Shown in pieces: positions 27,188 through 34,694 of a stretch of DNA of 64,000 nucleotides; within the stretch, counting starts at the first letter, position 1; each line of letters begins with the position of its first letter. Below the pieces are notes generated by a model that was not told where the DNA came from, searched no databases, and saw nothing but the letters and a program-made list of their open reading frames with translations. The stretch is from the NCBI RefSeq assembly GCF_000482745.1, contig NZ_AXWQ01000006.1:186001-250000 (forward strand), written 5' to 3'. This DNA is from Oleidesulfovibrio alaskensis DSM 16109. GTDB lineage: Bacteria; Desulfobacterota; Desulfovibrionia; Desulfovibrionales; Desulfovibrionaceae. A program made the position numbers and the translations under genes.

Positions 27188-29200
27188 CTATTCCACGGGG
27201 CAGGCCGTTCCGGCGGGTATTGTATCGTTTTCGTCCGGCAGGGGCGCACCGCCCTTGCTGAACATGGACGCCACAATGCCGATATCGCCGGGGCAGCCCG
27301 AAAGCAGAACCTCATCACCGGGCAGCAGTTCCGTCTTGGCCCCCGGCACGGGCAGCACTGTGCCGTTATGCCGCACGGCCATCACCGCCACACGGTACTT
27401 GCGGCGGATGTGCAGTTCACCCAGTGTCTTGCCCTGCACGGCGGAACCCTCTTCCACATGTACCTGCCGCAGCTGCATAAAGGGCAGGAAGGAATACTTC
27501 CCGCGCTTTTCCAGCTCTTCGGCATCCATCTGGTAGCCTTCGGCACGGATACGCTCAAGAAACGCCTTCAGTTCATCGCTGCCCACCATAAAGCGTTCCA
27601 GAACACGTCCCACCATGGCCACCGAGGCCTCCATCTCGGCCGGCACCACATCATTGGCGCCTGCCTCGCGCATGCCGTCATATTCGCCAAGATACCGCGC
27701 ACGGGTGATTATCTGCACATCGGGCGACAATTCGCGCACCAGCGCCGTCACTGTCCGGGCCGCCACAGGGTCGGAAACCACCACCGCAACCGCGCGCGCC
27801 CGCTCCACGCCCGCATGTTCCAGCATGGTTTCGCTGGCCGCATCGCCGAACATGATGGGAACACCCCGCGCCCGTTCATCACGCACCGTGTCGGGATTGC
27901 TGTCTATGACCACGTAATCGATGTTCCACAGACGGGCCGCCTGCGCCAGATGTCTGCCGCCGGGGCCGTACCCGATAATGACCAGATGGTCGCTTTGCGC
28001 CGTGCTGGTCACGCCGGTATGGTCGCGCAGCGCCGAGGAGCCTCTGCGCCGCAGAAAACGTCCCAGACGGCCCGCATACCCCGCGGCCCACGGCGTAAGA
28101 AACATGGTCACCACCGCAGAGGCCAGAAACAGCTGCATGGCCTCGCCGGAAAAAAGTCCGGCTTCGTTACCCAGCCGGGCAAGGATGAAGGAAAACTCAC
28201 CCACCTGACACAGCATGCCGCCTGTCATGACCGCGCTGGCAAACCCCAGACCCGGCAGCAGGGCAGAGCCGGTCACAAGCACAAACTTGGACAGCATGAG
28301 CAACGCTGTGAGCGTCAGCACGATGAGCGGATTTGTCAGTGCCAGCCCCACATCCAGACTCATACCCACCGAAACGAAAAAGAAGCATATGAAAAGATCA
28401 TGCAGCGGCAGCACCTGAGAAGCCGCGTAGTGTTCGTATTCCGAACCGGAAATGACCAGCCCCGCCAGAAAAGCGCCCAGCGCAAGCGAAAGTCCGGCGG
28501 CATGGGTGCCCCACGCCACCCCGAAGCAGATGGAAAGAAGCGTGAGCAGAAACAGCTCGCGGTTACGCCAGCGGGCCACATAATGCAGCAGGTGCGGCAC
28601 CCCGCGCACGGCAAGAAACAGCACGCCGGCCACCACCAGAGCGGTTTTGGCCGTCAGCGTGACCAGCGCCCACGCCACGCTGCCCTCCTGCCCGGCAAGC
28701 ACCGGTACAAGCAGCATCATGGGCACCACGGCCATATCCTGAAAAATAAGTATGCCCAGCGCGGCCGTACCGTGGGGTGTTTCCACGTCGCCTTTGTCAC
28801 GCATCAGCCGGATACCTATGGCCGTACTGGAAAGAGCAATGAGAAAACCTATAAAAACAGAGGTGTTCCATGCAAAGCCCAGCAGCCAGTGTGCCACACT
28901 GCCGGCCGCCAGCGCGGTGACGGCCACCTGTGTGCCGCCGCCCAGCAGCGCCACGCGGAACAATGCGCGCAGACGGGCTATGGAAAATTCCATACCCAGT
29001 GTAAACAGCAGCAGCACAACGCCTATTTCAGCCAGCACGTCCACTGCGGCCACGTCGGAAACCATACCCAGTGCATGAGGTCCGGCAGCCACACCCGCCA
29101 GCAGAAATCCCACCATGGCGGGAATGCGGAATTTCTGGGCCAGCAGCACCACGCCCACGGAAAAAGCAAGCACAAGAACAAGATTACCTAGTAACTCCAT
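27188..29200 (-). CDS. CPA2-family cation/proton antiporter with TrkA-N and TrkA-C domains
   Basis: 670 residues, KefB/KefC-like. Residues 1-380 hold about 12 membrane helices (GVVLLAQKFRIPAMVGFLLAG; SALGIGI-type core TALSSTAIGIRLM region). Residues about 390-520 form an NAD(P)-binding RCK domain (LVIIGYGPGGRHLAQAARLW) and about 590-665 a TrkA-C domain (VEEGSAVQGKTLGELHIRR). Probably exchanges K+ or Na+ for H+ under nucleotide control. Start at 29200 is set by GGAGG 7 bases upstream; a longer start at 29239 lacks one. Single gene. Confidence 0.92.
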   Translation of the reverse strand: MELLGNLVLVLAFSVGVVLLAQKFRIPAMVGFLLAGVAAGPHALGMVSDVAAVDVLAEIGVVLLLFTLGMEFSIARLRALFRVALLGGGTQVAVTALAAGSVAHWLLGFAWNTSVFIGFLIALSSTAIGIRLMRDKGDVETPHGTAALGILIFQDMAVVPMMLLVPVLAGQEGSVAWALVTLTAKTALVVAGVLFLAVRGVPHLLHYVARWRNRELFLLTLLSICFGVAWGTHAAGLSLALGAFLAGLVISGSEYEHYAASQVLPLHDLFICFFFVSVGMSLDVGLALTNPLIVLTLTALLMLSKFVLVTGSALLPGLGFASAVMTGGMLCQVGEFSFILARLGNEAGLFSGEAMQLFLASAVVTMFLTPWAAGYAGRLGRFLRRRGSSALRDHTGVTSTAQSDHLVIIGYGPGGRHLAQAARLWNIDYVVIDSNPDTVRDERARGVPIMFGDAASETMLEHAGVERARAVAVVVSDPVAARTVTALVRELSPDVQIITRARYLGEYDGMREAGANDVVPAEMEASVAMVGRVLERFMVGSDELKAFLERIRAEGYQMDAEELEKRGKYSFLPFMQLRQVHVEEGSAVQGKTLGELHIRRKYRVAVMAVRHNGTVLPVPGAKTELLPGDEVLLSGCPGDIGIVASMFSKGGAPLPDENDTIPAGTACPVE

Positions 29201-29319
29201 ACGATGTCCTCCGGATGATCGGCCATCAGCATAGCGCAAATCGAAACCGGGCCATAGTGCCGAAGCAGTTTTTTTTCAGCCATTCCAAAATGCTACAAAT
29301 ACAAACAAATGCACAGAAT

Positions 29320-29420
29320 GTCTGCGCCGAGGCACACGATGCGGCGGTCTGCCTGATCTGCCCAGTCTGCCCAGTCTGCCCAGTCTGCCCGATGCGCCGG
29401 TCTGCGCCCGAGGCACACGG
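29320..29420. repeat. Direct repeats flanking a 9-base tandem repeat
   Basis: GTCTGCGCCGAGGCACACG at 29320-29338 recurs with one extra C at 29400-29419. Between them, TCTGCCCAG is repeated three times with a fourth diverged copy (29357-29392). The pattern suggests replication slippage in non-coding DNA. Confidence 0.75.
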
Positions 29421-29668
29421 CGCGCACGGTAAAACGGCGGCGTACCCGAAACGGATTTTGCCTGCCGCCCGCAGCAGCGCGCAAAAAAAGACAGCCGGTG
29501 CACAAGCCCCCTGCCTTTTACGGACAACGCAGACAGCCCTCCGGCGTTGCCGGACAGGACGCCGGACGGCGTGAAAACATGACAGCGGCAGGCTCTGCCG
29601 GAGACTGAACGGAAGAAGAGGCGGCGCCATCAGGCAGGAAAATAACGGGCAGACAAACGGGCAGGCAG

Positions 29669-29707
29669 AAAAAGGGGCAGGGCCGGGAGTGGGCTTCCGG
29701 CCCTGCC
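29669..29707 (-). terminator. Rho-independent terminator downstream of the hydrogenase gene
   Basis: Perfect 11-base stem GGCAGGGCCGG/CCGGCCCTGCC with a 10-base loop, followed on the minus strand by CCTTTTT. It lies about 90 bases after the hydrogenase stop codon. Confidence 0.85.
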
Positions 29708-29744
29708 AGGGGCATGAAGAGAGAACGGGTAACAGGCATGATAA

Positions 29745-29771
29745 GCGCGGCCGCGTGGGCTGCGGCCGCGC
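29745..29771 (-). other. Strong GC hairpin after the hydrogenase gene
   Basis: Perfect 10-base stem GCGCGGCCGC/GCGGCCGCGC around a 7-base loop, 25 bases after the hydrogenase stop. It lacks a T run, so it may protect the transcript's 3' end and act with the terminator at 29669-29707. Confidence 0.6.
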
Positions 29772-29796
29772 GCGTTCTCCTACGGCAGCCTTCCGG

Positions 29797-31248
29797 CTAA
29801 GAGGCGTCGTCCGCAAAGCCGGGGCTGTTTGCTGCGAATTCGTTACAACGGCGGGCCGCTTTCTGCGGCTGCATGACAATGGCCGGACCGGCCACGCATC
29901 CGCCCTGACAGCCCATGACCTCCACAAAGTTGCCTTCGCAACCCTTTTTGGCCCATGTCTTGAGCTGACGGAAAGTTTTTTTGTTCAGGCCGTCCACACT
30001 GAGCGGCCGTACTTCTGCGCGGGTGCCTATATGCGCCTGCACACCGGCGGTCACACCGCCGCTGACAGGAAAAGAGCGCCCTTCGCGCATGGCCGGAAAC
30101 ATGAACCGGCCGTCTTCGCAGGCATCGACGCTGATACCAGCGGCAGTCAGCATGGCCACCATTTCCTGAAAAGTAAGCACATGGTCGACCAGCTCATCAT
30201 GCTTGCCTTCGTTACGCTTTGCCACACAGGGCCCGATGAACACCGTAACCATATCCGGATCATGATCTTTGACCATGGCCGCGGTGTAGTGCATGGGGGT
30301 GCGGGTGTCGGAAACAAAAGGAGCCAGTTCCGGCAGGTGCTTGTCCACAAGCTGGGTATATGCCGGACAGCATGACGACGTCATGAATGCCGCGCCGTGT
30401 TCCATGCGCTCCACAAATTCATCGGCTTCCAGCCGCGCCGTGGTATCCGCGCCGGAGGCCACCTCGGCCACATCGGCAAATCCCAGCTGCCGCAGGGCCG
30501 TGGCCAGTCTGCTCATGGGGGCCTGTACCTGTCCGGCGATGGCGGGCGCCACAATGGCCACAACTTTGCGGCCTTCGCGGATGCGGCGCAGCACGTCGAT
30601 CATCTGCGATTTTTCAAGCACGGCGGCAAAAGGACAGGCTGCCATGCACTTGCCGCAGAAAATGCACCGGTCATAGTCAATGACCTGCTTGCCGCATTCA
30701 TCCTTGCTTATGGCCCCCGTGGGGCAGGATTCCTCGCAGGGTATGGGTATCTGCACTATGGCGTGATAAGGACAGACATTCATGCACTTGCCGCACTGCA
30801 CACACTTGTCGGGGTCGATTCTGGACTTGCCGTCCACAATGCGCACGGCGTCCTTGGGGCAGTGCTGCACACATGCTTCTGCCAGACAGCCACGGCAGGC
30901 GCTGGTAGCTTCGTAATGGGTACGCACACAGCCGTTGCAGGCCTCATCGATAAAGGTAAGCATGCTGCCCTGAATGGAGTCGCGTTCCAGCGCACCCTTG
31001 GCATACTGGCTGAGCGATGTCAGTTCGTCGGTTTCGTCTTCTATGGCATAGCCCAGCATGGCCATGCAGCGGTACCGGATGATGGCTCTGTCGCGGTAAA
31101 TGCAGCAGCGCGAGCTGTGCGCCTTTCTGGGGCGCATTTCAAGCGGGATACGGGCCACCTGTTCTTCAAAGGAATCACCATGAAACGCTTTTGCAATACG
31201 TACCATGATTTCAAAGTTGATGGTGTTGTCATATGTTCTGAAATACAT
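29797..31248 (-). CDS. Monomeric [FeFe] hydrogenase
   Basis: 483 residues, no signal peptide, so cytoplasmic. An N-terminal Cys-rich region (SSRCCIYRDRAIIRYRC) is followed by ferredoxin-type clusters (CVQCGKCMNVCP; CIFCGKCMAACP). The H-cluster motifs are TSSCCPAY (Cys293, Cys294), FIGPCVAKRNEG (Cys341) and EVMGCQGGCVAGPA (Cys447, Cys451), so all H-cluster cysteines are kept. The domain order fits the group B class of monomeric enzymes rather than the periplasmic HydAB of Desulfovibrio; subgroup is from memory. GGGAG precedes the ATG. Maturases HydEFG are not in the window. Likely couples H2 to ferredoxin, direction unknown. Confidence 0.9.
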   Translation of the reverse strand: MYFRTYDNTINFEIMVRIAKAFHGDSFEEQVARIPLEMRPRKAHSSRCCIYRDRAIIRYRCMAMLGYAIEDETDELTSLSQYAKGALERDSIQGSMLTFIDEACNGCVRTHYEATSACRGCLAEACVQHCPKDAVRIVDGKSRIDPDKCVQCGKCMNVCPYHAIVQIPIPCEESCPTGAISKDECGKQVIDYDRCIFCGKCMAACPFAAVLEKSQMIDVLRRIREGRKVVAIVAPAIAGQVQAPMSRLATALRQLGFADVAEVASGADTTARLEADEFVERMEHGAAFMTSSCCPAYTQLVDKHLPELAPFVSDTRTPMHYTAAMVKDHDPDMVTVFIGPCVAKRNEGKHDELVDHVLTFQEMVAMLTAAGISVDACEDGRFMFPAMREGRSFPVSGGVTAGVQAHIGTRAEVRPLSVDGLNKKTFRQLKTWAKKGCEGNFVEVMGCQGGCVAGPAIVMQPQKAARRCNEFAANSPGFADDAS

Positions 31249-31342
31249 AACGGCTGCTCCCGATTGCTTCTGCTGTGCCCAGTAGCCCCTTGCGGGGTCC
31301 GCTCCATTCGGGCATATGACAGCTGAGCCACGCGCCCGACGC

Positions 31343-31366
31343 TTGATTGCCTACACAAACAATCAA
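31343..31366. promoter_or_regulatory. Inverted repeat upstream of the hydrogenase gene
   Basis: TTGATTG and CAATCAA form a perfect 7-base inverted repeat spaced by 10 bases, centred about 107 bases upstream of the hydrogenase ATG, in an AT-rich promoter region. The half-site spacing fits a dimeric regulator; the regulator is unknown. Confidence 0.35.
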
Positions 31367-31528
31367 ACCTTTGCAACCCCTGAACAGGTGTCGCGCTTAT
31401 ATTCACTTATTCAGAAAATTCTTTTTTTCACAATTAAATGGCAGAGAAAGGGAAAAGACAAAAAACGGAGCATGTTATGTAACGATTTAAAAGAACAGTC
31501 TTTTTTTATAAAACTTTTTTTCTGTCCG

Positions 31529-32050
31529 TCAGATAAGGCTCACGCCCACCTTGGGTGTGTGCTCTCCGCAGCACTCGGTTTCTTCCAGCAGGGCTTCTTC
31601 CCAGTTTACCACGGCATGACACAATGCCTGCAAAAAACGAGAAGCCACTTCCGGAGAACTCTGCATGTCCACCAGCAGTTTTTTGCGCGGCAAAACCAGA
31701 CATACCGCAGGTTCCAGCGCACGCAGCGAAAAAAGTCTGCGCGTTTCAGCCAGCAGCGCCAGCGAACCCAGAAATTCGCCGCTGCCGTACCGCCTGCACG
31801 GCAACACCCCGCTGTCTGTTTCGCGCACGGCCTCCAGCGTGCCGCTGACCACCAGATACGCCCTGCTGTCACGCTCGTTCTGCCTGAAAAGATACTCACC
31901 TTCCTGAAAACGAATCCGCTCGCACAGATAGGCGTAGGCACGTAGGAAATCCAGCGGCAGTTCGCTGAAAACAGGTATGGCGCGCAGCATTTCCACATCT
32001 GCATCGTATTCGCAGCAGGCGGCATCAGCCTGCCCTGTGTACAAGACCAT
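31529..32050 (-). CDS. Cyclic-nucleotide-binding domain protein without DNA-binding domain
   Basis: 173 residues forming one CRP-like beta-roll (EMLRAIPVFSELPLDFLRAYAYLC; RFQEGEYLFRQNERDSRAYLVVSGTLEA; YGSGEFLGSLALLAETRR) and a C-terminal helix. There is no helix-turn-helix, so it is not a CRP-type regulator. It overlaps the end of the ABC exporter gene by 26 bases, and AAAGGGG lies before its ATG inside that gene. The overlap suggests it regulates the exporter, possibly as a subunit, in response to a nucleotide or another small ligand. Confidence 0.82.
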   Translation of the reverse strand: MVLYTGQADAACCEYDADVEMLRAIPVFSELPLDFLRAYAYLCERIRFQEGEYLFRQNERDSRAYLVVSGTLEAVRETDSGVLPCRRYGSGEFLGSLALLAETRRLFSLRALEPAVCLVLPRKKLLVDMQSSPEVASRFLQALCHAVVNWEEALLEETECCGEHTPKVGVSLI

Positions 32051-34529
32051 ACAACGCCCCTTTGCGTTCCATCAGTTCATCCCACGATCCCAGCTCGACA
32101 ATGCGGCCGGACCTGAGCACCGCTATGCGGTCGTATCCTCTGAGCGTATCAAGCCGGTGCACCACAGATATGACAGTGCTGCGGCCTTTCCATTTACGCT
32201 CCAGCAGGTTCTGGATACGCGCCTGAGACGCATTGTCCAGAGCCGAAGTGGCTTCATCCAGCACAAGTATCGGCGGTTCCTTGAGAAAGGCACGGGCCAG
32301 CGCCACCTTCTGCTGCTGCCCGCCTGAAAGCCTGTCACCCATGCTGCCCACGCGGAAATCAAGCCCCACGCGCAGCATCTGTTCCAGCACGCCTTCCACA
32401 ATCAGCAGCTGCATGACCCGCTGATAGATGCGTTCCTCCGCTCCGGCGCTGTCTGATTTCACGTGACCGTATACTATGTTGTCCAGCACAGACTGGCCGA
32501 AAAGGTAGCTTTCGCGGCAATAGAATGCCACGGGCGGCGACGGCAGTGCCTCAAGGGCTTCGCGGAGAACACGGCGGAACGACGGCACCACCTGCAGGAT
32601 ATGTCCGGGCAGCGGAACAATTTTATGCCGCGCGGGCAGATACCCCAGCGCCACGCGCAGCAGCGCCTTCACATCGGCCTCACTCTGGGCGGAGAGCGGC
32701 CTGTCAGCACGTACGTCGCGCAACCGCCGCACCAGCTGGGCAGCCTCGTCAAAGTATTCCTGCGGCACGGGACTTTTTGCAAAAAGTTCCGCATCGGCAC
32801 CGGCTGATCCGATAATGCCCACAGTGCGCACGATAAGATCGTGCCCGAGCCGCAGCAACGGCTCGGTAAGCCCCGCCTCGTCAAGCAGCCTGCGGAATAT
32901 TCTGTTGCCCGCCAGTTCACCGCCCTGCCATGCGGGAAAAAGCGGTGTGCCGAAGAGCAGATTCTCGGCCATGGTGGCGTACATCATGTACCTGCTCTCA
33001 TCAAAGCGCTCTATATCATGCGTCAGCCCGGCCCCGTGCAGTTCTTCAAACCGTGCCCGTCCGCGGATGATGCCGTCGCGGAACTGCTGCTCCGCATGGC
33101 TGTCCAGCACGGCCCGCAGGCTGAACCGCAACACATCGGCAAACAGCCCCACCTGCTGCAGCACCTCTATGACGTTGTCCAGATCGGGCATATGCCCCTG
33201 CGGCACCTGCTGCGCCTGCAGCGCCTCGCACCCGTAGACAAGATTTTCGTATATGGTGCCGTCAAAGATAAACGGCTGCTGGGCCACCACCCCCATGTTG
33301 GCCATCACATCCAGCCGGGTCAGATCTTTCACTTCATGGCCGTCCAGCCGCACACTGCCTGCCGTGTACCTGTAGTGCTGCGTCACCAGCCGTGCCAGTG
33401 TTGATTTGCCGCTGCCGGAAAAACCCACCAGAGCCACATGCTCGCCCGCTGCGATATCCAGCGAGATGCCGTCAACCAGACGGATGTTGCCCCCCACATC
33501 GTACACCGCATCGCGTATGACTATATCGCCGGTCAGCGCAAAGGGAGGCCTGTCCTGCGGGGCCGCCGCCACCTCCGGCTCGTAGTCAAAATAATCCATC
33601 ACCTGCCTGTAGCGTACCTGCGTATCCTGCCACAGCTGATAAAATTCCATGAGTTCCTTCCAGGGGTCGTACACCTTTTCATACGCTGAAAGAAACGCCA
33701 CCAGCGCCCCGAGATCGAAACGCCCGTTGATGGCCAGATAGCCCCCCACGAGAAACAGAATGAACGGTCCCAGCGACTGAAAGAAATTATTGACAAATTT
33801 AATGCCGAATTTAAGTGCATGAAGACGGAAAGCCAGACGGAACAATCCTTCAAGCGCCGTGCCGAAGCGCCTTCCCTCCAGCGGGACGGAAGCATTGCCG
33901 TGCACTTCGCTGATGCCCGATACAAATTCGCCCACCTTGCCGCTTATGTCGCGCACTGCGGCGGTTCTCTGGCGGTTGGTCGTATTATACTTGCGCTGCA
34001 GCCACGGTATGAACAGCATCTCCACGGGGTATACAGCAATGCTCAGTCCGGCCAGCAGCGGGTTAAGCCAGAACATATACCCCGCAAAACCGATGAATGT
34101 AAGAATGTTCACCACCGGAGCAGAAACGGCGCTGCCGGCAAACGCCGCCATGGACTCAAGCTCTGTCATGACGCTTGAGATGACCAGACCGGGTGATGTT
34201 CTGCGGAAAAAAGGCAGAGGCAGAGAAAGAATGTGTTCGTAAAGCCGCCGGCGCAGCCGCACAAGCGTACGGTTGCCTATCCAGCCCTGCAGCAGATTGA
34301 TGACGTATTTCAATGCGCCGGCGCTGACCACGGCGGCTATATACAGCCCGCAATAGTACAGCAGCGCCTCAAAATCACGCATGCCGATGGCCTGATTGAT
34401 GATGCGCTTCTGCATTTCCAGCGGCAGAATGCGGGTGACCACCGTCACCAGAATAACCGCCACAAGCAGGGCCTGAAGTCTGGCGTTCCCCTTGAACACC
34501 CAGTAATACAGAGAGCGTTTGGTGACCAT
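32025..34529 (-). CDS. ABC exporter with greatly enlarged nucleotide-binding domain
   Basis: 834 residues. Residues 1-310 form a six-helix exporter membrane domain. The ATPase domain has Walker A GFSGSGKST near 370 and Q-loop MGVVAQQPFIFDGTIYENLVYG near 415-430. A stretch of about 250 residues follows before the signature LSGGQQQKVALARAF near 733 and Walker B ILVLDEATSALD. In normal exporters Walker A and signature are about 100-110 residues apart. The insert repeats the post-Q-loop pattern: ENLLFG near 520 and DNIVYG near 682. A start at 34598 is also possible; I chose 34529, where the first helix begins. Substrate unknown. Divergent from the phosphatase gene. Confidence 0.87.
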   Translation of the reverse strand: MVTKRSLYYWVFKGNARLQALLVAVILVTVVTRILPLEMQKRIINQAIGMRDFEALLYYCGLYIAAVVSAGALKYVINLLQGWIGNRTLVRLRRRLYEHILSLPLPFFRRTSPGLVISSVMTELESMAAFAGSAVSAPVVNILTFIGFAGYMFWLNPLLAGLSIAVYPVEMLFIPWLQRKYNTTNRQRTAAVRDISGKVGEFVSGISEVHGNASVPLEGRRFGTALEGLFRLAFRLHALKFGIKFVNNFFQSLGPFILFLVGGYLAINGRFDLGALVAFLSAYEKVYDPWKELMEFYQLWQDTQVRYRQVMDYFDYEPEVAAAPQDRPPFALTGDIVIRDAVYDVGGNIRLVDGISLDIAAGEHVALVGFSGSGKSTLARLVTQHYRYTAGSVRLDGHEVKDLTRLDVMANMGVVAQQPFIFDGTIYENLVYGCEALQAQQVPQGHMPDLDNVIEVLQQVGLFADVLRFSLRAVLDSHAEQQFRDGIIRGRARFEELHGAGLTHDIERFDESRYMMYATMAENLLFGTPLFPAWQGGELAGNRIFRRLLDEAGLTEPLLRLGHDLIVRTVGIIGSAGADAELFAKSPVPQEYFDEAAQLVRRLRDVRADRPLSAQSEADVKALLRVALGYLPARHKIVPLPGHILQVVPSFRRVLREALEALPSPPVAFYCRESYLFGQSVLDNIVYGHVKSDSAGAEERIYQRVMQLLIVEGVLEQMLRVGLDFRVGSMGDRLSGGQQQKVALARAFLKEPPILVLDEATSALDNASQARIQNLLERKWKGRSTVISVVHRLDTLRGYDRIAVLRSGRIVELGSWDELMERKGALYGLVHRAG

Positions 34530-34694
34530 GGCTACCTGCAGTCCGGACGCGGCCGGAGCATGAGAGTGCAACGACACAGGATGCCAGCATAACCGCACTT
34601 TCTAAATCTTCCAAGGGCTGCTATAAAAAACGATGCGCCGGACGTCCCGCCTGCGCCTGCGGGATGCAACCCGAGACTCTTTTCCGGAGCCGTC

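Larger units (their letters stand above)
29201..29796. other. 596-base non-coding spacer with short repeats
   Basis: I see no convincing gene here. It holds the upstream region of the antiporter gene, a pair of near-identical 19-20-base direct repeats, a 9-base tandem repeat and two strong hairpins downstream of the hydrogenase gene, listed separately. Open frames exist on both strands but have repetitive, low-complexity products and no ribosome-binding site. Confidence 0.6.

Noticed and set aside
29320..29420. Possible CRISPR-like array
   Set aside because: Only two long repeat copies, no regular spacers and no cas genes.
29071..29574. Plus-strand open frame with CPVCPVCP repeats
   Set aside because: The repeat is a 9-base DNA tandem array; the frame overlaps the antiporter start and has no other protein features.
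31428..31434. Rex-like half site TTCACAA upstream of the hydrogenase
   Set aside because: The second half of the palindrome is missing.
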